Origin: Clostridiaceae bacterium
GTDB taxonomy: Bacteria; Bacillota; Clostridia; Oscillospirales; Acutalibacteraceae
DNA length: 18,568 bases
NCBI GenBank assembly: GCA_016293225.1
Contig: JAEDEQ010000038.1
Coordinates: 1 to 18,568, forward strand
Direction of reading: 5' to 3'
Shown here piece by piece: positions 1-6,503 of the stretch (its first letter is position 1; the number at the start of each line of letters is the position of its first letter). A model generated the notes under the pieces. The model saw only the letters and a program-made list of their open reading frames with translations. It did no database searches and was not told where the DNA came from. The position numbers were made by a program, and so were the translations under genes.

Positions 1-29
1 GTGGGTAAACAGTGCAATGGGTAAAGTAC

Positions 30-68
30 TCGGGCGCCTCAAGCGACGCCCCTACGGATTCTGCCCGA
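30..68. repeat. Short palindromic intergenic segment
   Basis: GGGCG (32-36) pairs with CGCCC (47-51). Read on the minus strand the stem extends to 7 pairs with one G-U, around a 6-base loop. TCGGGC (30-35) can alternatively pair with GCCCGA (63-68). The segment lies outside any credible gene, downstream of the terminator of the minus-strand transporter. It resembles the short GC-rich palindromes often scattered through Clostridia genomes, but only one copy is present here, so its status as a dispersed repeat is a guess. Confidence 0.3.
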
Positions 69-140
69 AAAAGTAACCCCAGCGGAGCGGACGGACGTAA
101 AAGGAAAGGCAGAGCGTGCGGTTTAAGTCCCCGTCAACAG

Positions 141-166
141 AAAAAAACTGCCGCAAAACGCGGCAG
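141..166 (-). terminator. Rho-independent terminator of the transporter operon
   Basis: CTGCCGC (148-154) and GCGGCAG (160-166) form a perfect 7-bp stem with a 5-base loop. On the minus strand it is followed by seven T (complement of 141-147). It lies 14 bases beyond the transporter stop codon. Confidence 0.9.
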
Positions 167-180
167 CAAGAAATCAGTTT

Positions 181-1746
181 TTAAAGTTGTTTTGTTTTTT
201 CCGTCTCGGTCTTTCCGAGCCACATATTTTCAAATTTTACGCCGGAAATTTTTTCAAGCATTTTCTGCTCGTCCGCAGTCAGCTCAACATAGCCGTGCTC
301 ATGCCTGAAATCAATCTTTTCCCTGATAAACGCGTGCTTTTCTCTTGTGAGGTCATAAGACAGAACGGACAGGAAAGCGAGGGTAAGAAAGCAGACCGGG
401 ATAATCGTATAGCAAACGGTAACGCCGAAAACCGCGCTTTCGCTCTGCGCACCGTCAAGCAGCGTTGTGTTATAGCCGAACGCGCCGAGAATTTTTCCGA
501 TGCCGAACGCCGCAAAGCCGCTGACAAACTTTTTAACAAAGGTTGAAAACGTTGAAATAACTCCCTCGCGCCGCTGTCCGGTTATCATCTCGTCAACATC
601 GGTAACATCGGGAAGAATGTTGCTTTGAACGCTTGCCATTCCGGAAAGACCGAGCCCGTAGAAGAACTCAACAATGAAGATTATCCAGGGATTGCCGAGC
701 GTCCTTGTGAACCACGCAAGCAAAAGCGCCGAAACGGCAACGGGAACAAAAACCTTTGCCGGAAGCTGCTTGCTTTTGCGGATTGAGAAAAAGTACGCAG
801 GGAAAAAGCCCACCGCCTCGCCGATTCCGGAGACCATGACAAGCATTGAGTAGTTGCTTTGCTGACCGAGAACCGTGACAAGGTAATAATAAAAGCACTG
901 GGAAACAAACGCCGAGGAAAACAGAATGAACAAACCGAAAAGGAAATACTTCCTGAATACGCGGTTTTTTACCACCTGCGCATACTGCGAGAAAAACTCC
1001 TTGAGGTTGAGCGGCTCGTTGACCTGATGTTCGGAGCTTTCCTCCCTTGTTCCTTTAAAGGTGAAAATCAGCGGAAGCGACGTCCAAAGGCACAGTACGC
1101 CGCCCATTATTGCAAAGCGCGTGCGGTACTGCGGAGAGAACGACGGCGTTGTGATAAGGCCGTTGATACCGCCGAGAATCATTGCGGAAATAAAGAACGA
1201 GGAATAGCTTGCAACCGCGTCCATAATGGTTTTGACTGCGTTGTACTGCGTACGCAGGTCATAGCCCGGCGCAATCTTTGCAAGCATTGCCGTGTGCGGA
1301 ACGGTGATGAACGTTGAAACCGTTTTGTAAAGCATATATGTAAAAATATACCACCACATGGTTTTTGTGCTGTTGCCGGCGGCGGAAATTCCGAACGAGT
1401 TCCACATCAAAAAATATGAGATTATCGCCGGGATAACGCCCAGAATGAGATACGGGCGGTGGCGGCCGAGCCTGCTTTTTGTGCGGTCGGTGATAAGACC
1501 CATAACGGGATCCGTAATGGCGTCACAGATGCAGGAAAAAAGCGCAACCGTTCCGTATTGCTCGGTTGAAAGCCCTTCAACATGGGTCAGAAACGGCAGC
1601 AGATACGAGCCTAAAACATACGGTCCGCCGCCCGTGAAAAAGATTGCGGAGTTATACGCAAGCATCGGCGAAAGCTTTGTGCCCTCCTTAACGCCGATGA
1701 GCTTTTTGAGCGACGAAACAAAGCTTTTTTTCTTTTCGTTTTTCAT
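181..1746 (-). CDS. GPH-family MFS sugar:cation symporter
   Basis: This is a 521-residue polytopic membrane protein with about 12 hydrophobic segments. The family signature is clear: DAITDP (75-80), then DRT (87-89) and GRHRP (94-98), the loop 2-3 motif of the glycoside-pentoside-hexuronide:cation symporters (MelB/XynP-like). These proteins import oligosaccharides, glycosides or uronides using Na+ or H+. The long charged C-terminal tail, about 55 residues after the last membrane segment, is typical of Clostridia members. The start codon overlaps the stop of the upstream gene by ATGA, so translation is probably coupled and the two products are co-expressed from the promoter at 2343-2371. A terminator follows at 141-166. 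The substrate cannot be read from sequence, and no glycosidase is adjacent in the operon. Confidence 0.88.
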   Translation of the reverse strand: MKNEKKKSFVSSLKKLIGVKEGTKLSPMLAYNSAIFFTGGGPYVLGSYLLPFLTHVEGLSTEQYGTVALFSCICDAITDPVMGLITDRTKSRLGRHRPYLILGVIPAIISYFLMWNSFGISAAGNSTKTMWWYIFTYMLYKTVSTFITVPHTAMLAKIAPGYDLRTQYNAVKTIMDAVASYSSFFISAMILGGINGLITTPSFSPQYRTRFAIMGGVLCLWTSLPLIFTFKGTREESSEHQVNEPLNLKEFFSQYAQVVKNRVFRKYFLFGLFILFSSAFVSQCFYYYLVTVLGQQSNYSMLVMVSGIGEAVGFFPAYFFSIRKSKQLPAKVFVPVAVSALLLAWFTRTLGNPWIIFIVEFFYGLGLSGMASVQSNILPDVTDVDEMITGQRREGVISTFSTFVKKFVSGFAAFGIGKILGAFGYNTTLLDGAQSESAVFGVTVCYTIIPVCFLTLAFLSVLSYDLTREKHAFIREKIDFRHEHGYVELTADEQKMLEKISGVKFENMWLGKTETEKTKQL

Positions 1747-2288
1747 TCTTCCGCTCCCTTTTCAAAAAGATAGCCCTTGATAAAGAGCTTTTTGCTTGTG
1801 ACCTCATTGCGGCTGTCAACGGGAACGGGCTCTGTCCTTTTGTTGGATTTGTTGAAAATTACAATCTTTCCGTCAACATACTTCACCATAACGGTATGAA
1901 GCGAGGAAAAAACGCGCCTGTGGTTCCAGAACGAAAGGATTCCGCAGCGGCAATGGGGCAATTCATTGAAGAAGGTGCTATAGTCCCATGTTGAGCTGTA
2001 TTCAATTCCCCGCTCCTCAAAAAACTTTCCGAGCACGCAGACGTTTGAGCCGAAAAAACCCATTGCAATGCTTGATTTCGGATACATCTCATAGCAGACG
2101 CGCGCAAGCGTGGTTTTAACGCCGAGATCCCGCGCGGCGTTATAGACCGCAATCATCTCGCAGCCGCACCAGCCGACGGAATAAAGACCGTATTTAAGCT
2201 TTGAAAGCTCGCCCGCGTCCTGCCCGTTGAGGTAATCGTCAGGCAGCTTAACAAGCACGTTATGATAAAAATTCTTTCTCTCCAGCAT
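1743..2288 (-). CDS. Papain/C39-like cysteine peptidase homologue, cytoplasmic
   Basis: This 181-residue protein has no signal peptide or membrane segment. WCGCEM (40-45), followed by a hydrophobic helix, resembles the nucleophile helix of C39/papain-like folds (CGxxA...). Downstream, LHTVMV (130-135) supplies a candidate catalytic His131, and FNKSN (145-149) a candidate Asn146 on the next strand. That gives the Cys-His-Asn order of the fold. The usual oxyanion Gln a few residues before Cys41 is not obvious, so activity is uncertain; it could be a non-peptidase member that binds or transfers. It is the first gene of a two-gene operon and overlaps the sugar symporter gene by 4 bases. The SD (GGGAG, minus strand) sits just before ATG 2288. 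The assignment is from visible motifs only. Confidence 0.5.
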   Translation of the reverse strand: MLERKNFYHNVLVKLPDDYLNGQDAGELSKLKYGLYSVGWCGCEMIAVYNAARDLGVKTTLARVCYEMYPKSSIAMGFFGSNVCVLGKFFEERGIEYSSTWDYSTFFNELPHCRCGILSFWNHRRVFSSLHTVMVKYVDGKIVIFNKSNKRTEPVPVDSRNEVTSKKLFIKGYLFEKGAEE

Positions 2289-2293
2289 GGTTA

Positions 2294-2320
2294 CTCTCCC
2301 TTTCCCCGGACAATCCCGGG
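2294..2320 (-). promoter_or_regulatory. Leader hairpin beside the SD of the peptidase-like gene
   Basis: CCCGG (2305-2309) and CCGGG (2316-2320) form a 5-bp GC stem with a 6-base loop in the minus-strand leader, immediately 5' of the purine-rich SD (complement of 2294-2303). It may stabilise the mRNA or limit initiation. Confidence 0.4.
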
Positions 2321-2342
2321 CTTTTATCGTAATATGCCGTTT

Positions 2343-2371
2343 ATTATAGAATAAACTCGGTCAATAGTCAA
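2343..2371 (-). promoter_or_regulatory. Sigma-A promoter for the peptidase-like/symporter operon
   Basis: Read on the minus strand, TTGACT (complement of 2366-2371) is separated by 17 bases from a perfect TATAAT (complement of 2343-2348). The -35 box directly abuts the 21-bp tandem repeat at 2373-2414. Confidence 0.8.
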
Positions 2372-2372
2372 C

Positions 2373-2414
2373 AGGACACCGCGCAAAGATCAAAGGACAC
2401 CGCGCAAAGATCAA
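2373..2414. repeat. Perfect 21-bp tandem duplication between divergent promoters
   Basis: Two identical 21-base units occupy 2373-2393 and 2394-2414. Each begins AGGACACCGCG and ends AAAGATCAA. A few bases of a third, imperfect unit (AGAACC) follow. The array starts one base beyond the -35 of the minus-strand promoter and ends about 58 bases before the -35 of the plus-strand promoter. It may be a tandem operator or a recent slippage duplication. Confidence 0.85.
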
Positions 2415-2472
2415 AGAACCCGAAGCTTTTGACCGCTCTTTTTCCAATGACCGTTAATGTTTCATAATAAAA

Positions 2473-2501
2473 TTGACATGACAGGAAAATTTATGTATAA
2501 T
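2473..2501 (+). promoter_or_regulatory. Consensus sigma-A promoter for the beta-propeller gene
   Basis: TTGACA (2473-2478) and TATAAT (2496-2501) match the consensus perfectly with the optimal 17-base spacer, in an AT-rich setting. The 5' leader to ATG 2540 is about 30 bases, with an AAAGGAG SD. Confidence 0.9.
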
Positions 2502-2539
2502 TTATCTGCCAAAAATAAAAGCAAAAGGAGAAAAGATTT

Positions 2540-4084
2540 ATGTCAGCATTTTTTTCAGGTATCTTCATGAAGATACTCTCGGCGGTTTCAGCGTTCCTGA
2601 TGTTCTTCCTCAGCCCCGGCGGCGCAATCCGCCAGCCGCTTGTTTCCCGCGCCTGCCCGGCCTACTACGGTAAACCGGCAACGGCCAACGTCCTTTCGGA
2701 CGTGAACGTTCCGCAGCATCCCATGCTTGCAGCCGAGGGCGTCAACGGAATGCACGGAAATTCCTACAACACAGGCTCCTATTCCTATCCCGGCCCTCTG
2801 GGAATCAATCCCGTTGTCAAATCAAAGTCAATGAACGTTTTCGGCGGCCTTGTTGCAACGCTCATGTTTGACAGCAAGGGCAGAATCATGTGCATAAGCG
2901 GAAACGTTGTCGGCTTCCGTCTGCTCCTGCTCGACGCCGAAACGCTTGAAATTCTTGCCGAAACAAGGCTTCCCCAGCGCGCTTCAACAAGGGAGTTTTT
3001 CAAGACCTTCAACTTTGACCTTATCTCAAACGACACCTCGGGCGGCGCTTACTGCCACCTGCTCAAGGGCGACAGACCGATAATCGGCAACTCGGACAAT
3101 GTTGTTCAGATTTTCCGCGTTGACGAAACGGACGGAAAATGCAAGTGGGTCGTTGACGAGGAATATGACCTTATGCCGTATCTTCCCTCAGGCTCATTCA
3201 TCACGGACGCAGTTCCCGATTATGAGGGCAACATCTGGTTCGTCACCCGTCCGGGCGAGGTCGGCGTTATTGACAAGGACACAAAAGAAGTCCGCATAAC
3301 AAAGCTTGAAAACGAGGAAATTCAAAACAGCTTTGCCGTTGCCGAGGACGGAATGTATATCGTTTCCGACACGGCCATGTACCGCTTTGACCTTGACGAA
3401 ACCAAAACGCCGCGCTACACCTGGCGCACCGAGTATGACCGCGGAACAACGCTCAAGCCCGGCGCAATCAATCAGGGCAGCGGAACCACTCCGACTCTGC
3501 TTGACGTGCCCTGCTCAAACGGCACCGTAAGAAAGCTCTGCGCAATCACCGATAACGCCGACAAGCGGGTCAACGTGGTCGTTTATGACAGACTCACGGG
3601 AGAGACGATAGTTACCCAGCCCGTTTTTGACGAGGGCTACTCCGTCAGTGAAAACAGCCTCATTGCCCACGGCCGCTCCTTTATCGTTGAAAACAACTAT
3701 ACCGAAACAGGCTCCGGCTTCCTTGAAAGGAACCCGACAAGCTATCCCGGCGTAACAAGGATTGACATGAACGCCGACTGCACGGGCTGCGAGGTGGTAT
3801 GGGAAAGCAGGGAAGCGTCCTGCACCGTTGTTCCGAAGCTTTCCACCAAGAGCGGACTTGTATATCTCTACACAAGAGAGCAGAACGAGGATATCCCCGA
3901 CAGCGCCGTTGCGTGGTACTTCACCGCCATTGACTTTGAAACCGGCGAGACCGTTTACAAGGTCTTCACCGGAACGGGCAGGAACTGGAACAACAGCTAC
4001 GGTCCTATTACCATAGGCCCGAACGGTACGGCTTATGTCGGCGTGTTCAACGGTCTTATCTCAATTTCGGACAGCGCAAAATAA
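2540..4084 (+). CDS. Secreted beta-propeller (PQQ/SMP-30-like fold) protein
   Basis: This 514-residue protein begins with a hydrophobic signal segment (about residues 10-29, ILSAVSAFLMFFLS) without a lipobox or LPXTG, so it is probably secreted or N-terminally anchored. The rest shows repeated beta-propeller blades of the type DxxGxIxxxS / VxVIDxxTxE. Examples are LMFDSKGRIMCIS, DYEGNIWFV, AEDGMYIVSDTAMYRFDLD, VVVYDRLTGETIV and IGPNGTAYVGVFNG near the C-terminus. I see no quinone-binding motif set, so a PQQ enzyme is not implied; the fold could bind sugars or proteins. Nine cysteines are unusual for an exported Gram-positive protein. It is monocistronic, with its own consensus promoter and the terminator at 4127-4169. 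It is divergent from the sugar symporter operon, which could mean a shared regulator. Confidence 0.6.
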   Translation: MSAFFSGIFMKILSAVSAFLMFFLSPGGAIRQPLVSRACPAYYGKPATANVLSDVNVPQHPMLAAEGVNGMHGNSYNTGSYSYPGPLGINPVVKSKSMNVFGGLVATLMFDSKGRIMCISGNVVGFRLLLLDAETLEILAETRLPQRASTREFFKTFNFDLISNDTSGGAYCHLLKGDRPIIGNSDNVVQIFRVDETDGKCKWVVDEEYDLMPYLPSGSFITDAVPDYEGNIWFVTRPGEVGVIDKDTKEVRITKLENEEIQNSFAVAEDGMYIVSDTAMYRFDLDETKTPRYTWRTEYDRGTTLKPGAINQGSGTTPTLLDVPCSNGTVRKLCAITDNADKRVNVVVYDRLTGETIVTQPVFDEGYSVSENSLIAHGRSFIVENNYTETGSGFLERNPTSYPGVTRIDMNADCTGCEVVWESREASCTVVPKLSTKSGLVYLYTREQNEDIPDSAVAWYFTAIDFETGETVYKVFTGTGRNWNNSYGPITIGPNGTAYVGVFNGLISISDSAK

Positions 4085-4126
4085 AGCAAACCTTGCGCCG
4101 CGCCCTAAAGTGTAAAACAAAAAATT

Positions 4127-4169
4127 ACCCTCCTGCAAAAATGCACGAAAGCACCGCAGGAGGGTTTTT
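4127..4169. terminator. Bidirectional terminator between propeller gene and spoVAE
   Basis: ACCCTCCTGC (4127-4136) and GCAGGAGGGT (4156-4165) form a perfect 10-bp stem. The loop can itself form a TGC/GCA mini-stem. T residues follow on the plus strand (4165-4169). An A-run precedes the stem (about 4117-4124), giving a U-tract for minus-strand transcripts leaving spoVAE. Confidence 0.9.
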
Positions 4170-4172
4170 GCG

Positions 4173-4538
4173 TTATTTTTCTTTTGGTCTTGCAAAAAGG
4201 GAAACAATAAGACCGCTCATTACCGCCGCCATGATTCCGACGCTTGCCGAGGAGAGCGGCCCGTCCAGAGCGCCGAGAAGTCCCTTTTCGGCAACCGCTT
4301 CCTTTGTTCCCTTTGCAAGGTTATAGCCGAAGCCGGTCAGCGGCAGAGTTGCGCCCGCTCCTCCCCATTTTGCAAGCGGCTCATAAAGTCCGACGGCACC
4401 GAGCACCACGCCAACCACAACGAACAAAACAAGGATTTTTCCGGGCGTGAGCTTTGTCAGGTCAATAAGGAGCTGACCGATAACGCAGATTGCTCCGCCG
4501 ACAAGAAACGCCTTGCAAATGTCAAGAAACATCTCCAT
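4173..4538 (-). CDS. spoVAE: Stage V sporulation protein AE (SpoVAE)
   Basis: This is a 121-residue integral membrane protein with about four hydrophobic helices, the usual size for SpoVAE (SpoVAEb). Family features include KAFLVGGAICVIGQLL at the N-terminus, GGAGATLPLTGFG in the middle, and a final small-residue helix. In Bacillus, SpoVAC, SpoVAD and SpoVAEb act in the spore inner membrane in Ca-dipicolinic acid uptake during sporulation and release during germination. Its ATG directly follows the TAA of the upstream microprotein (TAAATG), and its SD lies inside that reading frame, so translation is probably coupled to the microprotein. It is paralogous to SpoVAC at the same N-terminal motif (AFLxGGxIC). 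It is the last gene of the cluster before the shared terminator. Confidence 0.95.
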   Translation of the reverse strand: MEMFLDICKAFLVGGAICVIGQLLIDLTKLTPGKILVLFVVVGVVLGAVGLYEPLAKWGGAGATLPLTGFGYNLAKGTKEAVAEKGLLGALDGPLSSASVGIMAAVMSGLIVSLFARPKEK

Positions 4539-4724
4539 TTACATCACCGCCCTGAGCTTTGCGATGCACTTTTTAACGCTCTTTTTGTTGTCCGCAAGGC
4601 AGCAGACCGCCGCGCACACCATGACTGCGCCGAGCATCAGCACCGTAGCCTTTTTAACAAGGCAGAGAATTTTATTGCATTTGAGAAGACACATGAAAAA
4701 TTTTACGCACGAAAGAGTTTTCAT
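4539..4724 (-). CDS. Cys-rich single-pass membrane microprotein within the spoVA operon
   Basis: This reading frame has 61 codons. ATG 4724 is chosen because a perfect AAGGAGG lies 9 bases upstream (complement of 4734-4740); a longer in-frame start would run into spoVAD. The protein has a short N-terminal part, a hydrophobic segment (ATVLMLGAVMVCAAVCC, about residues 27-43) and a basic tail (KKSVKKCIAKLRAVM). Eight cysteines in 61 residues is exceptional for a cytoplasmic or inner-membrane protein. It sits 16 bases after spoVAD and abuts spoVAE at TAAATG, so it is certainly co-transcribed if expressed. I do not recognise a family. It may be a sporulation-specific membrane peptide or a coupling cistron for spoVAE. 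Confidence 0.7.
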   Translation of the reverse strand: MKTLSCVKFFMCLLKCNKILCLVKKATVLMLGAVMVCAAVCCLADNKKSVKKCIAKLRAVM

Positions 4725-4733
4725 AAAAACCGA

Positions 4734-4740
4734 CCTCCTT
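4734..4740 (-). promoter_or_regulatory. Strong SD that fixes the start of the microprotein
   Basis: CCTCCTT on the plus strand reads AAGGAGG on the minus strand, a full match to the 16S anti-SD. It lies 9 bases before ATG 4724 and immediately follows the spoVAD stop codon. It is the main evidence that the 61-codon frame is translated. Confidence 0.85.
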
Positions 4741-5757
4741 TTAATTGCTTCTGATGAGTACTGCGTGTGCAATTCCGGGAATGCTCTCGCCCTGGAGCGA
4801 CGAAACGGGCGACATCAGCGCGCCGGTTGCAACAAACAGTACCTTTTTGAAAAAGCCGTTGCGGAACCTGTTGAGAATATAGGAGCAAAGCACGCTGGCG
4901 CTGCAGCCGCAGCCGGAGCCGCCTGCGTGAACGTCCTGCGCCTCTCTGTCATAGATAAGAAGACCGCAGTCGTTGTGGACCGAGGAAAGGTCAATGCCCT
5001 CCTCTTTGAGCATTAGCTCCTTTAAAAGGTCGCTGCCCACCTTGCCGAGATCTCCCGTGAGGATCATGTCGTAATCCGACGGCACTGTGCCCGTGTCGCG
5101 CAAAAAGTCCGCAATGGTCTTTTTTGCGGCAGGCGCCATTGCCGCACCCATGTTGTTTGAGTCGGTAATGCCAAGGTCGCAGATCGTACCGATATGAACG
5201 CAGTCGATATACGGACTTGCCGAAGCATGAGTATTTTTGAGCACCGCCGCGCCTGCGCCCGTCACCGTCCACTGTGCGGTGGGAGTGCGCTGGCCTCCGT
5301 ATTCAAGCGGATAGCGAAACTGCTTTTCCGCCGAGCAGAAGTGCGAGCACGTTGCCGCAACGCAGCAGTCAAAGCCTCCCGTTTCAATCGCAAGCGACGC
5401 CATGCACAGCGAAAGCGCCATTGTTGAACACGCGCCGTAGAGTCCGCAGGCAGGGATCTGAAACTCTCTCAGCCCGAACGACGAGCCGATGCACTGATCA
5501 AGAAGATCTCCGCAAAAGACAGCGTCAACCTCGCTTTTTTCCGTTGCGGCGTTTGCAAGCGCTTTTTTAACAGCCGTTTTGAGCAGCTCGCTTTCCGCCT
5601 TTTCCCATGAGGGCAAGCCGAGGGTATCATCCTCAAAAACAAGGTCGAACTCCTTTCCCAAGGGGCCTTCGCCCTCCTTTTTGCCAACTGCGGCGGCGTT
5701 TGCAATTATGCGCGGCTTTTTTTCAAGAAAAACCGTGCGTCCCGTTCTTGTTGCCAA
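4741..5757 (-). CDS. spoVAD: Stage V sporulation protein AD (SpoVAD)
   Basis: This 338-residue protein has the thiolase-like fold that binds dipicolinic acid in the SpoVA system. Visible landmarks include GDLLDQCIGSS, FQIPACGLYGACSTMA (the thiolase-like Cys region), and SGCGCSASVLCSYILN followed by LFVATGALMSP near the C-terminus. Length and order match the Bacillus and Clostridium proteins. It works with SpoVAC and SpoVAE at the spore inner membrane. The first codon is TTG, encoding the start of MATRTG, supported by an AAGGAGG 8 bases upstream; no in-frame ATG is suitably placed. It lies 24 bases after spoVAC and 16 bases before the microprotein. Expression in the forespore under sigma-G would be expected from the family, but I could not find a convincing sigma-G box. 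Confidence 0.95.
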   Translation of the reverse strand: MATRTGRTVFLEKKPRIIANAAAVGKKEGEGPLGKEFDLVFEDDTLGLPSWEKAESELLKTAVKKALANAATEKSEVDAVFCGDLLDQCIGSSFGLREFQIPACGLYGACSTMALSLCMASLAIETGGFDCCVAATCSHFCSAEKQFRYPLEYGGQRTPTAQWTVTGAGAAVLKNTHASASPYIDCVHIGTICDLGITDSNNMGAAMAPAAKKTIADFLRDTGTVPSDYDMILTGDLGKVGSDLLKELMLKEEGIDLSSVHNDCGLLIYDREAQDVHAGGSGCGCSASVLCSYILNRFRNGFFKKVLFVATGALMSPVSSLQGESIPGIAHAVLIRSN

Positions 5758-5765
5758 AGCTTTTT

Positions 5766-5772
5766 CCTCCTT
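5766..5772 (-). promoter_or_regulatory. SD selecting a TTG start for spoVAD
   Basis: AAGGAGG on the minus strand lies 8 bases upstream of TTG 5757. The strong SD compensates for the weak initiator codon and fixes the start. Confidence 0.85.
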
Positions 5773-5781
5773 GCCGAAAAA

Positions 5782-6225
5782 TCAATACCAGCCGAATATA
5801 TAAATAATAAGCCCATAGACCACAGCGCTGCCGCAGCCGAAAACAATCACCGGGCCTGCAAGCTTGAACATATTGGCCGCCGTTCCGAGTATGAATCCCT
5901 CGGAATGGAACTCCATTGCAGGCGAAACGATTGAGTTTGCAAAGCCTGTTATCGGAACGGCCGTGCCTGCGCCTGCGTGCTTTGCAATGTTATCAAAAAC
6001 GCCGAAGCCCGTAAGAATGGCAGTCAGGGCAATTATGACAACAAGAACAAGCGCCTTGACCTCCTCAAGCGTCATCTGCGTTTTTGAAAAAAGGGAGGTC
6101 AGCAATTCTGCAAAGCAGCAGATAAGGCCGCCTGTTAAAAACGCCTTGAGGCAATCGAGCAGAATGGGCGAGGAGGGCGAAAACCGCTTCGCCATATTTG
6201 AGTATTCTTCCTTTGAAACCGACAC
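5782..6225 (-). CDS. spoVAC: Stage V sporulation protein AC (SpoVAC)
   Basis: This 147-residue membrane protein has about four helices. Landmarks are KAFLTGGLICCFAEL (about 28-42), HAGAGTAVPITGFANSIVSPAMEF in the middle and a closing hydrophobic IVFGCGSAVVYGLIIYIFGWY. SpoVAC acts as the mechanosensitive-like channel component for Ca-DPA movement across the spore inner membrane. The start is GTG 6225: the N-terminus it gives (MSVSKEEYSNMAKRFSP) aligns in length and pattern with Bacillus SpoVAC, whereas the internal ATG would remove ten conserved-looking residues. A modest GGAAGTGA SD precedes it. It is the first gene of the spoVAC-spoVAD-microprotein-spoVAE operon. The 278 bases upstream also hold the divergent AAA_14 promoter. 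Confidence 0.95.
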   Translation of the reverse strand: MSVSKEEYSNMAKRFSPSSPILLDCLKAFLTGGLICCFAELLTSLFSKTQMTLEEVKALVLVVIIALTAILTGFGVFDNIAKHAGAGTAVPITGFANSIVSPAMEFHSEGFILGTAANMFKLAGPVIVFGCGSAVVYGLIIYIFGWY

Positions 6226-6376
6226 TGTAAATCACTTCCCGTAAATATTCATCACGGCTATTTTTTGCCAGGTTACACCGATTTATGCAAACAAAGTGCG
6301 CCGTTATTGTTCTTTAAAAAATTCTGTTACCGTTTCATAAAATTATCCCTTACTTCGCGGTTTTCGAGCCTTCTGT

Positions 6377-6488
6377 TGAGAAGTTCCATAACTTTTAATT
6401 CAACTTCTCAGTGAATCTATTGACATCGTGAGGCTTTCTGAGCATAATATTAATTGAGAAGTTGTATAATATATCAGCTAAGTTCTCA
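6377..6488. repeat. Four copies of a TGAGAAGTT motif around the ATPase promoter
   Basis: Copies are at 6377-6385 (+), 6402-6410 (-, perfect inverse, spacer 16), 6455-6463 (+) and 6480-6488 (-, one mismatch). The first pair lies just upstream of the -35 box. The second pair lies in the expected 5' leader, where TTGAGAA (6454-6460) can pair with TTCTCAA (6483-6489) directly before the GGAGG SD at 6491. They look like operators or a leader hairpin. Confidence 0.7.
6420..6448 (+). promoter_or_regulatory. Sigma-A promoter for the AAA_14 ATPase gene
   Basis: TTGACA (6420-6425), a 17-base spacer and CATAAT (6443-6448). Start of transcription is expected near 6455, at the third TGAGAAGTT copy. Confidence 0.75.
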
Positions 6489-6503
6489 ACGGAGGTATAA
6501 CTT

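Noticed and set aside
12..308. Open frame of 98 codons on the plus strand
   Set aside because: It has no SD, a low-complexity basic product, and it runs through the minus-strand terminator and the end of the transporter gene.
2373..2414. CRISPR array
   Set aside because: The two units are directly adjacent with no spacers, and there are no cas genes.
6226..6320. Sigma-G promoter for spoVAC
   Set aside because: A GCATA-like -35 can be found on the minus strand, but no matching -10 lies at the right spacing. Expected from family knowledge, but not supported here.
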